Notes: generated by a model from the sequence alone, not told the origin. 64,000 bases of DNA from JAJFFW01 sp038534195 (GCA_038534195.1 JBCAXE010000001.1:1-64000), one strand, 5' to 3'; numbered from the stretch's first letter, positions 42,598 to 52,413 are shown. Program-made: numbers and translations.

Positions 42598-44835
42598 TTA
42601 TTCCGCCGCTTCGGCTTTCGCAGGCTCTAGCGAACGCGGCGCCTTTTGCGGTTGGGTCAACAAATGCACGTCGTCCCGGATAAATTGCGGCAGCCTGACA
42701 TTGGCGTTTTGTCGCCGCGGGAATGTGGCGCAAGCGACGGTTCCTTTCCCAGGTTGGCTCGCGATCGCCAGGATGCCGCCCTGCAATTCCATCAACGATT
42801 TTGACAGCGCTAGCCCCAGCCCTGATCCATCGCGGGTCTTCGATGTGTGCGACTCTGTGAGTTCAAACGGCGAGCCAAGTTTTTCAAGATGCGCCCGCTC
42901 AATACCGGCGCCGCTGTCGGCGACGATAAGCGTCACGCTGTCGAGATCAGCTTCCGCCGTCAGCGTCACCTCGCCGCCGGGCTCGGTGAACTTGATCGCA
43001 TTGGAAAGAAGATTGAGCGCCACCTGCTTCACGGCCCGCGCGTCCGCCCAGGCGGCTGGCGCATGCGCGACTGACACAGTCAACGCGACGTCGGCGTCTT
43101 TAGCGCGCTTGGCGACCAGGCGCGCGGACTCCTGAAGAATGCGTTCGAGTTCAACTCTTTTCGGTTCAAGCTGAATTCGGCCTGCCTCAATTTTCGACAT
43201 GTCGAGAATGTCTTCAATGAGCTCCAAAAGATGTTGTCCGCTCGATAGGATATCGTCCACATATTCCTTGTATTTTTCATCCCCAAGCGGACCATAAAGT
43301 TCCGATTGCATGATCTCGGAAAAGCCATTGATCGCATTGAGCGGTGTGCGCAATTCATGGCTCATATTGGCGAGGAATTCGCTTTTGGAACGGCTTGCTT
43401 CTTCTGCCCGGTGCTTTTCAACCTCATATTTGTGCATCGTTTCCGATAGATCTTTGCGCGACAGTTCGAGATCGGCGACCGTATTTTGTAAGACGCGCTC
43501 TTTTCGTTTTTGTGCGCGCGCGCGACGTTTCATGTCCGTCACATTGCTCGCGATGCAGACTAATCCGCCTTCCGCCGTGCGTCGGCGCGAAATGTGGAGC
43601 CAACGATCACCCTTCAGGGCGACTTCCACGCTTTGTTCGTTGAGCGCAGCGTCCGGACCGAAATAGCGCGTGACGATGCCGCCGCCGATTTTCGCAAGCG
43701 CCGCCAACTCTGTCGCAGAAAGCCCGGCGTTGAGCGTGTTGCTTTCAAGGCGGAAGATGGAGGCGAAACGATGGTTCCACGCGGCCAGACGCCCTTGCGC
43801 GTCCCATAAGACGAACGCTTCCGGGATGCTCTCAATGGCGTCTTTCAGGCGCGCTTCGGCGATCGCGGCGCTGGCGCTCACCGACTTTGCGCCGGTGAGG
43901 TCAAATGCGACGCCAGAACGCTGGAAGCGCGTAGCGTCGGCGGCCGTCCGCAAGTAAATCCTCGACCATGTGCCGTTTGGGCCGCGCAAGCGCGCGACGC
44001 ATTCTGTTACCCCTGACGTATCGCCCGTAAAGATCGCCAGCGCGTCGCGCAAATCTTCCGGATGAACGAGTGCAGAAATTTCACGCAACGAAAATACGCG
44101 ATCACGGGCGCCGAGACCCAACGGTTCCAGAAATGTGCGCGAGAACATCACTGACCGATTTGCATTGTCGTAAAACCATGGGCAGCACCGGCCGGCGCTC
44201 AATGCGTCATTCGCCTGGTGCAAGCTTTCAACGGCGCCCGCCGCCTCCGCCGCGGCCCGGCTTTGACGGACGAATGCGCCCATGAGCGAGGCGGTCACGA
44301 GCGTAATGGCGGTCAGGATCAATGCGTAAGCGAACCAAATCGGGGTGCGCTCATAGAAATCGTGGGCTGGGGCGGCGACGAGGAGCGTCTCGCCATTGTC
44401 GAGCGGTCGCCAAGCCGCCTGCGCTTTAACCGTCGAAAGATCGAGCGCGGCCTGACCTGACCGATCAAGCGGCAGACTGCGGGCGACGCTTGCATCAAGG
44501 AAAACTTTCTCCGTCGCGCCGAATGAGGTGATGACATCGCCTGATCGCGACAAGTGGTAGATCGCCGAGGAGCCTTTCGGATGGCAAGCGCCGAGGGTCT
44601 TGCGCACGGATGCGCCGGTCATGATCGAAACATTCATGGCGTTTGCGCAATCGCCGGCGCCTTGGGCAACGCGCAATTCGGTTTCAACGCGCCGCGCGGT
44701 CACCTCTTCCTGAAGTTTTGTTACAAGCAGAGCAGCGAGCGCGAGGATAAAAAACCCCGTGAGTAACGCGAGGCGTCGGGGCGACAACGCTTCCACACGC
44801 GCCGCCATATCGCTCTGCTGCTTGCCCGCACCCAT
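42598..44835 (-). CDS. PleC-like PAS histidine kinase
   Basis: A 745-residue membrane kinase: helices at 21-39 and 167-188 with a periplasmic part of about 125 residues between, PAS-like segments at about 205-315 and 330-435, and a coiled linker. HisKA has His493 in MSHELRTPLNAINGFSEIM and the PleC/DivJ-type continuation (LYGPLGDEKYKEYVDDI, SSGQHLLELIEDILDMSKIE). HATPase_c has LLSNAIKF and a SGLGLALSKSL G2 box. The domain order and H-box match PleC of Caulobacter, which sets DivK phosphorylation and polar development. No DivK or other polarity gene is adjacent. PleC versus another PdhS paralogue is not settled. Confidence 0.82.
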   Translation of the reverse strand: MGAGKQQSDMAARVEALSPRRLALLTGFFILALAALLVTKLQEEVTARRVETELRVAQGAGDCANAMNVSIMTGASVRKTLGACHPKGSSAIYHLSRSGDVITSFGATEKVFLDASVARSLPLDRSGQAALDLSTVKAQAAWRPLDNGETLLVAAPAHDFYERTPIWFAYALILTAITLVTASLMGAFVRQSRAAAEAAGAVESLHQANDALSAGRCCPWFYDNANRSVMFSRTFLEPLGLGARDRVFSLREISALVHPEDLRDALAIFTGDTSGVTECVARLRGPNGTWSRIYLRTAADATRFQRSGVAFDLTGAKSVSASAAIAEARLKDAIESIPEAFVLWDAQGRLAAWNHRFASIFRLESNTLNAGLSATELAALAKIGGGIVTRYFGPDAALNEQSVEVALKGDRWLHISRRRTAEGGLVCIASNVTDMKRRARAQKRKERVLQNTVADLELSRKDLSETMHKYEVEKHRAEEASRSKSEFLANMSHELRTPLNAINGFSEIMQSELYGPLGDEKYKEYVDDILSSGQHLLELIEDILDMSKIEAGRIQLEPKRVELERILQESARLVAKRAKDADVALTVSVAHAPAAWADARAVKQVALNLLSNAIKFTEPGGEVTLTAEADLDSVTLIVADSGAGIERAHLEKLGSPFELTESHTSKTRDGSGLGLALSKSLMELQGGILAIASQPGKGTVACATFPRRQNANVRLPQFIRDDVHLLTQPQKAPRSLEPAKAEAAE

Positions 44836-44982
44836 CGACTAAATGATTTTCCAAACCAATTGCGAAATTGAATTGTTGCGCCACCCCTTATCGGGCCTCG
44901 CGTTTACCAAATAGAAACTATTACTAATTCGCTGGGCCTGTCACGCGGGAAATGGCGTTTTTCGCTAGCGTTTATGCGGTGA
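44836..44982 (-). promoter_or_regulatory. Intergenic region between the glycosyltransferase and kinase genes
   Basis: 147 bp. AT-rich with short imperfect palindromes around 44862-44880, including CAATTGCGAAATTGAATTG. Probably holds the promoter of the PleC-like kinase. No gene seen. Confidence 0.35.
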
Positions 44983-46203
44983 TCATTGTTCCTGCGAACT
45001 GATCACCTGTTGAAAAAATCGCAGGTGATCCCGGGCGATCCTTTCGGGGTCAAAACGCTCCCTTACGACTTCGTAAGCTTTAGCGCCCATCGCCGCCGTT
45101 TCCTTCAGTGAATCAAACGCCTGGATCAATCTATTCGCAAGGGCGGAAGCGTCGCCAGCAGGCACCAGCGCGCCCGTCTCTTCAGCGTCGATAATCTCGG
45201 CGATCCCGCCGGTATTGGTCGCGACGACGGGGCAGCCGCACGCCATAGCCTCGATTACAACATTTCCAAATGTCTCATAGCGCGAACTCACGACGGTCAC
45301 GAATGCTTTTGTGCGGAGCGCTTTAATCTCGGAGCGGCTGAGCTGGCCCAGAAATTTGACCCGTTCGCGCACATCCTGAGACATTTCTTGAAGAAAGAAT
45401 TCAATTTGGCGCCGCTCGCCCGTCTCATCGACGATGCCGCGATCAGGTCCCGCAAAGACGAGGCGGACCTCAGGCCGCGCCTCGGCGACGGCGATAAACG
45501 CTTCCAGCAAAATGTCGCCGCCCTTATGGCGGTCAAAGCGGCCTACAAAAAGAATTTCATTTCTGTCGCACCCGTCGAGCGACCACTGAGGTTGCGCCTC
45601 GTCCACGCGGACGGGATTTGGAAAAACCGCAGCGTGGTCCCATTCCAAATTATAAAAATTCTTGGTGTGCAACATTACGTCATTAGAGGGCGCCGTAACC
45701 GCGATGGCTTTAGACAGCGCTTCGCCTTCTCCCTTGACGCGATAGTTATCTTCTGACGACTGAGCGCCGCCCATATCTTTGCTCGCGTTCAAAAAATGCG
45801 GACCGTGTAGTCGCGCGACAACTGGAAAATCGAAGCGTTCTCTTACGCCTTGATGCCATCCAAACGATTCTTCCATCTGGAGAAGATCGATTTGGTGTTC
45901 TCTTTGAGCGAGCTCCAGCGCTTCTATAATTTGCGCTGCGCCGTATGCCTTTGATAAATGGCCAGGCTCGAATGTCTCACCGATGCGCATGCGCCAATAA
46001 GATAGCCGCCCCAATTTTTTCGGCAGCTCGTAGACATGAATATTGTCCGTATCGTTATTATCGCCGGAATTGCGCATCGCGGTCAGCACAATAATTTTAT
46101 GACCCAAGGCCGCCATCGCCGGAACAAGGTTGTCGTAATATGTGGCGATACCGTTCGGTGCAGCGCCAGCGGGCCACGCAGGCGTTAGAATGGCGATGTT
46201 CAT
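44983..46203 (-). CDS. Glycosyltransferase family 4 (GT-B)
   Basis: A 406-residue retaining glycosyltransferase. The N-terminal half starts NIAILTPAWPAGAAPNGIATYY, with a Gly-rich nucleotide-side loop. The C-terminal half has LFVGRFDRHKGGDILLEAF and the EAMACGCPVVATNTGGIAEI block, with the conserved GT4 EX7E pattern near it. A likely role is in polysaccharide, lipopolysaccharide or glycolipid synthesis. It is a lone minus-strand gene next to the PleC-like kinase and pepN, so the product is not indicated. Confidence 0.88.
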   Translation of the reverse strand: MNIAILTPAWPAGAAPNGIATYYDNLVPAMAALGHKIIVLTAMRNSGDNNDTDNIHVYELPKKLGRLSYWRMRIGETFEPGHLSKAYGAAQIIEALELAQREHQIDLLQMEESFGWHQGVRERFDFPVVARLHGPHFLNASKDMGGAQSSEDNYRVKGEGEALSKAIAVTAPSNDVMLHTKNFYNLEWDHAAVFPNPVRVDEAQPQWSLDGCDRNEILFVGRFDRHKGGDILLEAFIAVAEARPEVRLVFAGPDRGIVDETGERRQIEFFLQEMSQDVRERVKFLGQLSRSEIKALRTKAFVTVVSSRYETFGNVVIEAMACGCPVVATNTGGIAEIIDAEETGALVPAGDASALANRLIQAFDSLKETAAMGAKAYEVVRERFDPERIARDHLRFFQQVISSQEQ

Positions 46204-46241
46204 GGGGCCGACAGTTCCTTGCTGTACGCGAAAGGGAGCGC

Positions 46242-48833
46242 TTAGAGTTTTGCCGTCATTTCATACAAATTCGAAGATAAACCCGAAGCCTCTGCGATTT
46301 GCGTTAAGATTTTTTCAGCCTGCGCTTTGCGCCCCGGCTCAAGTTTCCGCCAGCACTCAAGAGCTGTGAAAAGGCGGGCCGCCAATTGTGGGTTCTTCTT
46401 ATCGATTGACAGGATTTGTTCCGCAAAAAACCGGTAGCCCTCGCCGTCCGCGCGATGGAAGCTAGCTATATTTTCTCGGGCGAACACGCCGATAAGCGCG
46501 CGTACTTTATTCGGATTACCGGCGTCAAAAGCGTCGTGCGACAAGAGCGCCTGCATGTCATAAAGTGCATCCGGCCCCGGAGCCATGGCGCGCCACGCCA
46601 GCCACTTGTTGACCACGAGCGGGTCGGCGCGCCACTTGCTATAAAAGCGGTCCAGCGCCATCTCCCTTAGCGGGCTGTCAGACGTTGCTAGTGCTGCGGT
46701 CGCCGCGGCTTCATCGCTCATGTGCGCCGCATGCGTCGCCTGGGTCAGCGCGAGCGGGTCTTCACCTGCGTCCACAAGCAATCCGAGTGCGGCGTTCTTA
46801 AGCGTTCGCGGCCCGGCATGGGAAGCGTCCGGCGAATAAGACGCATTGTTGTGCAGCCGGTCGTAAAGGCGCTGAAGCGGTTGTTTCAGCGCCGTCGCCA
46901 ATGCGCTGCGCACATGTCTGCGTCCGCTCGTGATTTTGTCCGGGTCGATTGTGTCGACAGTTTGGGTAAGTTCCGCGGCGGATGGCGTTTTTAGCAATTC
47001 AGCCGTAAACGCGGGGTCTTTATCAGCCGTCGCAATTGCACGACCCAAGGCTTCGGTAAAGCGATCCAATGCGGCGTCTTTGTCAAAGGCGCCATCGTTT
47101 ACTCCGCCAAAACTGAGACATAGGTCTTTCCAAAGACCATGTGTTACGGACCAGCGGCTGAACGCATCACGATCATGTTTCATCAGAACAAGACGGTCGT
47201 CCACGCTGAGATTTTGATCTAATGAAACAGGCGCCGAGAATCCGTTTAGGAAGGAAAGAACCGGACGCTCTGACTGTTCGTCGATGCGAAAAATTTGTGA
47301 CTCACCGGTCAACTCGATTAATCCTCGCTGCAGAATAGCGCCGGTCTCAGCACCGTAGGCCGCATACTCGATCTGGATATGGCGCGGCAGTTTTTCGCTT
47401 TGCCCCGGCGTCGGAGCGGTATTTTGGGTCAGCGTTATTTCGTTGTTCTCCGCACCGATGGAAACAGTCGGGCGACCTGCGTCGGCGTACCAACGGCGGA
47501 ATTGAGTTAAATCTCTCCCGCTCGTTTCCTCCATGGCGCACACGAAATCCTCCACGGTCGCGGCGGTTCCATCGTGACGCTTAAAATATAAATCGCTCGC
47601 TTTCCTAAAATTATGTTCGCCGAGCAGCAGCTTCAGCATGCGGGCGAGTTCAGCGCCCTTTTCGTAAACGGTGGCGGTATAGAAATTGTCGATTGTAATG
47701 AATTCCTGAGGCCGGGGCGGGTGGGCGAGGGGGCCGTCATCTTCTGGAAACTGGTGCGCCCAAAGCCGGCGCACATCCTTGATGCGTTGCACTGGCCGTG
47801 AGCGCATATCGGCGGAAAATTCCTGATCTCTGAAGACGGTGAAGCCTTCTTTCAGGCAAAGCTGAAACCAGTCGCGGCAAGTGACGCGATTTCCCGACCA
47901 ATTATGAAAATATTCATGCGCAACGATGGATTCGATTGTCTCATAATCCTGATCGGTCGCCGTTTCCGGGCTCGCCAGCACATAGGCCGAGTTGAAAATG
48001 TTGAGGCCTTTGTTCTCCATTGCGCCGAAATTGAAATGATCCACAGCGACAATCATGAAGATGTCGAGGTCATATTCGCGGCCGAACGTTTCTTCGTCCC
48101 AGCGCATCGCCCGTTTGAGGGCGTCGAGCGTGTAGTCGCATTTGTGCGTGTTTTGAGGTTGCACGAAGACCTTCAACGCGACCTTGCGTCCCGACACAGT
48201 CGTGAAGCTGTCTTCAACGCAAGCGAGATCACCAGCGACAAGAGCGAACAGATAAGCGGGTTTCGGGAAGGGGTCCGCCCAACGCGCAAAATGGCGCCCC
48301 TCGGTCAGGTCCCCCTTTTCGATTTGATTGCCGTTCGACAGGAGCACCGGGAATGCGGCTTTCTCCGCTTCCATCCGCACCGTGAATTTTGCGAGAATAT
48401 CGGGCCGGTCGAGATAATAAGTAATGCGACGGAACCCCTCCGCCTCGCATTGGGTGCAGAACATGTCATTGGACAGGTAAAGGCCGGAAAGCGCCGTATT
48501 GGCCGCGGGCGCACAAGTGTTTTTGATGGTCAGCGTGAATGATGCGGGAAGGTCTCGGATCGTCAATTTGTTATCCGCGACTTCATATTGCAAGGGGGCG
48601 AGCGGTTCGCCATCAAGACCAACCGACAGAAGATCAATTTCTTCGCCATCGAGAATGAGCGGCGCATCTACGGCGGCGGTTGACGCGCGCCGCATGACAA
48701 GCGTTGAGGTGACGAGGGTTCGGTCCGGCGAAAGCGCGAAATCGAGGTCGACGGTTTCAATGAGGTAGTCGGAGGGCCGGTAGTCTTCGAGACGCGTCGG
48801 CTGCGGCGTAGCGGCGTCAGGGTTTTTGAGCAT
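46242..48833 (-). CDS. pepN: Aminopeptidase N (M1 metallopeptidase)
   Basis: An 863-residue M1 aminopeptidase, normal length. The substrate-recognition motif GAMEN is at 270-274. The zinc site has HEYFH (His306, His310) and Glu329 in LCLKEGFTVFRDQEF. The N-terminal bowl domain and a long C-terminal helical domain are complete. A GGAGGAATG ribosome site precedes the ATG at 48833. It is divergent from argF' across a 294-bp promoter region. Confidence 0.94.
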   Translation of the reverse strand: MLKNPDAATPQPTRLEDYRPSDYLIETVDLDFALSPDRTLVTSTLVMRRASTAAVDAPLILDGEEIDLLSVGLDGEPLAPLQYEVADNKLTIRDLPASFTLTIKNTCAPAANTALSGLYLSNDMFCTQCEAEGFRRITYYLDRPDILAKFTVRMEAEKAAFPVLLSNGNQIEKGDLTEGRHFARWADPFPKPAYLFALVAGDLACVEDSFTTVSGRKVALKVFVQPQNTHKCDYTLDALKRAMRWDEETFGREYDLDIFMIVAVDHFNFGAMENKGLNIFNSAYVLASPETATDQDYETIESIVAHEYFHNWSGNRVTCRDWFQLCLKEGFTVFRDQEFSADMRSRPVQRIKDVRRLWAHQFPEDDGPLAHPPRPQEFITIDNFYTATVYEKGAELARMLKLLLGEHNFRKASDLYFKRHDGTAATVEDFVCAMEETSGRDLTQFRRWYADAGRPTVSIGAENNEITLTQNTAPTPGQSEKLPRHIQIEYAAYGAETGAILQRGLIELTGESQIFRIDEQSERPVLSFLNGFSAPVSLDQNLSVDDRLVLMKHDRDAFSRWSVTHGLWKDLCLSFGGVNDGAFDKDAALDRFTEALGRAIATADKDPAFTAELLKTPSAAELTQTVDTIDPDKITSGRRHVRSALATALKQPLQRLYDRLHNNASYSPDASHAGPRTLKNAALGLLVDAGEDPLALTQATHAAHMSDEAAATAALATSDSPLREMALDRFYSKWRADPLVVNKWLAWRAMAPGPDALYDMQALLSHDAFDAGNPNKVRALIGVFARENIASFHRADGEGYRFFAEQILSIDKKNPQLAARLFTALECWRKLEPGRKAQAEKILTQIAEASGLSSNLYEMTAKL

Positions 48834-49127
48834 GAAGCATTCCTCCAGAATTCTTGATTGCGGATTTGAGGCGATATCCGCAAGTGGGTATATCTATAAA
48901 ATTTGATACGAAATAAGTATCAGCGATTGGAGGGGGCGTAACGCGGAAATAATCCGTCCCCCTGAAAATCTCGCCGCCGCTCGCGAACCAATGGGCGACT
49001 TCGCGCAAAAATGATCTAAAGGGGCATGATCTCCAGCCCGACTTGTGGTGTGATTGCGCCCATGGCCGCGCTGTTCGCCGATTTTTTGGAATGGCGGGCC
49101 TCAGACTTTCCGGAAGCGAGTTAAGCA
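48834..49127. promoter_or_regulatory. Divergent promoter region of pepN and argF'
   Basis: 294 bp with AT-rich sequence on the pepN side, including TATATCTATAAAATT before the inverted repeat at 48904-48922. No gene was found. Both divergent transcripts should start here. Confidence 0.55.
48904..48922. promoter_or_regulatory. Inverted repeat operator candidate TGATAC-N7-GTATCA
   Basis: A perfect 6-bp inverted repeat with a 7-bp spacer, TGATAC (48904-48909) and GTATCA (48917-48922), sits in the pepN/argF' intergenic region. The shape fits a dimeric repressor operator. The regulator is unknown, and it does not resemble the ARG box I know. Confidence 0.45.
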
Positions 49128-50123
49128 ATGAAGCATTTCCTGAACACGTCCGATTGGTCGCGAGATGAGCTGCAGGCGATGCTCGATGACGCAAAAGCGC
49201 TCAAGAAAAGTCCGATCGGCGACGCGCTGAACGACAAAACGATCGCGCTCGTATTCTTCAATAACTCGCTGCGCACGCGTACCTCGTTCGATATTGGCGC
49301 GGGCCAACTCGGCGCGCGCGCGGTGGTCTTGTCTCCTACGGGCGGCATGTGGCCGATGGAATTTGAGGATGGCGCCGTGATGGACGGCGACGCCGAGGAG
49401 CACGTGAAAGAGGCCGCGAAGGTTCTCTCGCGCTATTGCGATATGATCGGCGTGCGCGCCTTCCCGAAATTCCAAAATTGGGCGGAGGATCGCGAGGACA
49501 GGGTACTGAAGGCATTCGCGCGCCATGCGGACGTGCCGGTTATAAACCTGGAGACGATTACGCACCCGTGCCAGGAAATGGCGCATGTGATGGCTCTGCA
49601 AGAGCATTTGGGTGATCTCGACGGGAAGAAGTTTGTGTTGACCTGGACCTATCATCCCAAACCCTTAAACACCGCCGTTGCGAATTCCGCCCTCATGATC
49701 GCCGCTAAGTTTGGAATGGACGTGACGCTGCTTTGTCCGACAGAGGATTATATTCTCGACGAGCGGTATATCGAACAGGCGACGAAAGACGCCGGCGCCA
49801 ATGGACGAGCGCTGACGCTTTCTCACTCAATTGAGGAGGCCTATGACGGCGCGGATATCGTCTACGCCAAGAGTTGGGGCGCGCTGCCATATTTTGGAAA
49901 TTGGGAGCCGGAAAAAGGAATTCGCGATCGCTTCAAACATTTCATCGTTAATGAAGAAAAGATGGCGCTGACGAATAACGCGCTGGTGAGCCATTGCCTG
50001 CCGATGCGGCGAAACGTGAAAATGACGGACGCCGTTTTCGATAGCCCACAGTGCATCGCCTACGATGAAGCAGAGAACCGGCTTCACGTGCAAAAGGCTA
50101 TTATGAAGGCGCTTGCGGAATGA
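49128..50123 (+). CDS. argF': N-acetylornithine carbamoyltransferase
   Basis: A 331-residue transcarbamylase closely matching the Xanthomonas AOTCase rather than ordinary OTCase. It makes N-acetylcitrulline from N-acetylornithine and carbamoyl phosphate. Carbamoyl-phosphate motif SLRTRTSF; the FEDGAVMDGD segment; ETITHPCQEMAH; WTYHPKPLNTAVANSA; SHCLPMRRNVKMTDAV. Lys298 in the RRNVK segment corresponds to the lysine reported to be carboxylated in the Xanthomonas enzyme. It overlaps the next gene by 4 bp and starts the arg operon. No standard argF is seen in the window. Confidence 0.9.
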   Translation: MKHFLNTSDWSRDELQAMLDDAKALKKSPIGDALNDKTIALVFFNNSLRTRTSFDIGAGQLGARAVVLSPTGGMWPMEFEDGAVMDGDAEEHVKEAAKVLSRYCDMIGVRAFPKFQNWAEDREDRVLKAFARHADVPVINLETITHPCQEMAHVMALQEHLGDLDGKKFVLTWTYHPKPLNTAVANSALMIAAKFGMDVTLLCPTEDYILDERYIEQATKDAGANGRALTLSHSIEEAYDGADIVYAKSWGALPYFGNWEPEKGIRDRFKHFIVNEEKMALTNNALVSHCLPMRRNVKMTDAVFDSPQCIAYDEAENRLHVQKAIMKALAE

Positions 50124-51433
50124 CTCCGAACCGCCACATCCGCCAAACGATCGTTCAACTCCTGTCCAATATGTCAGACGGGAAGGAAATCCGGTCTTAT
50201 CTTCAGCGTTTTTCTGAAGTTGATCAGTCACGTTTTGCAGTGATCAAGATCGGCGGCGCCATCCTCGAAGAACAGCTTGAGGAAACTGCCGCTGCGCTAG
50301 CCTTTCTGCACACGGTTGGGTTGACGCCGATTGTCCTTCATGGCGGCGGCCCGCAACTGGATAAGGCGCTTCGCGCGGCGGAAATTGAAACGCCGAAGAT
50401 CGACGGGTTGCGCGTGACGAACGCCGAAACGCTTGATATCGCGCGCAGCGTATTCGTGGGCGAAAACATCAAGCTCGTGGAAGCAGTGCGCGCAAAAGGC
50501 GTCGACGTTCATTCCGTCCATGCGGGCGTCGTGGAAGCCGATTATCTTGACAAGGACAAATACGGATTTGTCGGCGAACCGACCCGCGTGCGGCTTGGCT
50601 TACTTCGCTCGATTATTTCATCTGGCGCCATCCCCGTTATGTCGTGCCTCGGCGTCGCCAAGGGCGGCCAGCTGGTGAATGTCAATGCTGATTCTGCAAC
50701 GCGCGCTCTGGTTCATGCTTTGAAACCGATGAAGATCGTCTTCCTGACGGGTGTCGGCGGACTTCTCGGCGAAGATGGAAAACCGATCCATTCCATCAAT
50801 CTGGCTGCAGACTATGATGACCTTATGGGCCAGCCCCATGTCCATTCGGGCATGAAACTGAAGCTGCAGGAGATTAAGCGACTTCTTGACGACGCGCCGC
50901 TGGAATCGTCGGTGTCGATTACTGATCCCGCGGGGCTCATCCGGGAGCTCTTTACCCATGGGGGTTCAGGCACCTTAATCCGTCGCGGAGAGCTGATCCG
51001 CATGAGCGCCGACGCTACGGATTTTGACGGCGGCAAGGCCTCCGCCCTGGTTGAAGAGGCGTTCGGCCGGCCGCTGAAGCCGGGATGGTGGTCCGGCTTA
51101 CGGCTTCACGCTGCGCACATTTCTGAATCCTATCGCGCCGGCGCCGTGCTTACTGAAGTGGACGACTTTCTCTACCTCGATAAATTCGCTGTCGTCGAAG
51201 CCGCGCGCGGCGAAGGTCTTGCACATACGGTGTGGCGACAGATGAGCGAAAAAACGCCGCGCTTTTTCTGGCGCTCGCGAACCGAGAACGGCTTTAACGC
51301 CTTCTATGCCAGTGTCGCCGACGGATCGGTCAAACGCGGGGACTGGACTGTCTTCTGGCGCGGCGAAGAAGACTTCGCCTGTATTGCCAAATCGGTCGAG
51401 ACAGTGGCATCTCTCCCAGACAGTTTTGAATAA
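50120..51433 (+). CDS. argB: Bifunctional N-acetylglutamate synthase/kinase (NAGS/K)
   Basis: A 437-residue fusion. Residues 1-290 are the amino-acid kinase domain: KIGGAILE, PIVLHGGGPQLDKAL, VNADSATRALVHALKP. Residues 295-437 are a GNAT acetyltransferase domain with VVEAARGEGLAHTVWRQM and FYASVADGSVKRGDWTVFW. This architecture is the NAGS/K described in Maricaulis and Xanthomonas, so the first two steps of arginine synthesis are probably in one protein. Arginine inhibition is expected in that family. It overlaps argF' by 4 bp, and 23 bp lie before argC. Confidence 0.9.
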   Translation: MTPNRHIRQTIVQLLSNMSDGKEIRSYLQRFSEVDQSRFAVIKIGGAILEEQLEETAAALAFLHTVGLTPIVLHGGGPQLDKALRAAEIETPKIDGLRVTNAETLDIARSVFVGENIKLVEAVRAKGVDVHSVHAGVVEADYLDKDKYGFVGEPTRVRLGLLRSIISSGAIPVMSCLGVAKGGQLVNVNADSATRALVHALKPMKIVFLTGVGGLLGEDGKPIHSINLAADYDDLMGQPHVHSGMKLKLQEIKRLLDDAPLESSVSITDPAGLIRELFTHGGSGTLIRRGELIRMSADATDFDGGKASALVEEAFGRPLKPGWWSGLRLHAAHISESYRAGAVLTEVDDFLYLDKFAVVEAARGEGLAHTVWRQMSEKTPRFFWRSRTENGFNAFYASVADGSVKRGDWTVFWRGEEDFACIAKSVETVASLPDSFE

Positions 51434-51456
51434 TATGAGACAATAGGGATGAGACG

Positions 51457-52413
51457 ATGAGCGAGCCTTATCTGGTGGGCGTGATCGGCGCTCGAGGCTA
51501 TACGGGCAGGGAGCTCCTCCGTCTCATCGGCGAGCACCCGGAACTGATGCTCGCCTACGCTTCGTCGCGGGAATTGGCCGGCCGCAAAGTGACGGATGTC
51601 ACGCTGCAGCTCCATGACGATCTTGAGTTTGAAGCGCTGGACCCTTCCGAGGCTGCGCCGCGACGGGCGGATGTGGTTATTCTAGCGACGCCTGACAGCG
51701 CCGGCGCGCCGTACGTTGAGGCGCTCGAACGCGAAGCGCCGCATCGCATCATCATTGATCTGTCAGCGGACCATCGATTTTCAGATAAGTGGGTCTACGG
51801 CTTACCCGAGCGCAATCGGACTGCTATCCGCCGCCAAAAACGCATCGCCAATCCCGGCTGTTACGCGACCGCGATGCAGCTTGCGATCGCGCCCGTTCTT
51901 GATCGTCTAAGCGGGCCGCCCTCCGTTTTTGGGGTGTCGGGTTATTCCGGCGCCGGGACAACACCGAACCCGCGCAACGACACGGCGCGGCTCGAAGGAA
52001 ATTTCATGCCATACGCCTTGACGGGGCATAAGCATGAACGCGAAGCCGCCCATCACTTGTCGCATCCTGTTCGTTTCACGCCTCATGTGCATCCTGCCTT
52101 CCGGGGCTTGACGGTGACGGCGCATTTGCCGCTCATTGAGCCCATCGGGGCAGACGGGCTCCGTGCCCTTTACGAAACAGCCTATGGCGACGAGCCGCTT
52201 ATCCGATTGCAAACCGCGGCTCCAGAACTCAGAGACGGCGCTGAACAGAATGGCGTTGTCATCGGCGGCTTTGAAGCGGGCGCCGACAGCAATCACGCTG
52301 TGGTCGTCGCGGCTGAAGACAATTTGTTGAAAGGCGCCGCCGTTCAGGCGATCCAGAATTTGAACCTCGCGCTTGGACTTGAAGAATTCACCGGGATAGC
52401 CATCGCGGATTAG
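51457..52413 (+). CDS. argC: N-acetyl-gamma-glutamyl-phosphate reductase
   Basis: A 318-residue NADP-dependent reductase of arginine synthesis. N-terminal Rossmann GVIGARGYTGRELLRL, active-site Cys135 in IANPGCYAT, and the HKHEREAAHHLSH segment with HVHPAFRGLTVTAHL. Length fits the family. It is the third gene of the operon argF'-argAB fusion-argC. Confidence 0.94.
   Translation: MSEPYLVGVIGARGYTGRELLRLIGEHPELMLAYASSRELAGRKVTDVTLQLHDDLEFEALDPSEAAPRRADVVILATPDSAGAPYVEALEREAPHRIIIDLSADHRFSDKWVYGLPERNRTAIRRQKRIANPGCYATAMQLAIAPVLDRLSGPPSVFGVSGYSGAGTTPNPRNDTARLEGNFMPYALTGHKHEREAAHHLSHPVRFTPHVHPAFRGLTVTAHLPLIEPIGADGLRALYETAYGDEPLIRLQTAAPELRDGAEQNGVVIGGFEAGADSNHAVVVAAEDNLLKGAAVQAIQNLNLALGLEEFTGIAIAD

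Noticed and set aside
49128..50123. Ordinary ornithine carbamoyltransferase argF
   Set aside because: Motif blocks (FEDGAVMDGD, RRNVKMTDAV, WTYHPKPLNT) follow the acetylornithine enzyme far better.
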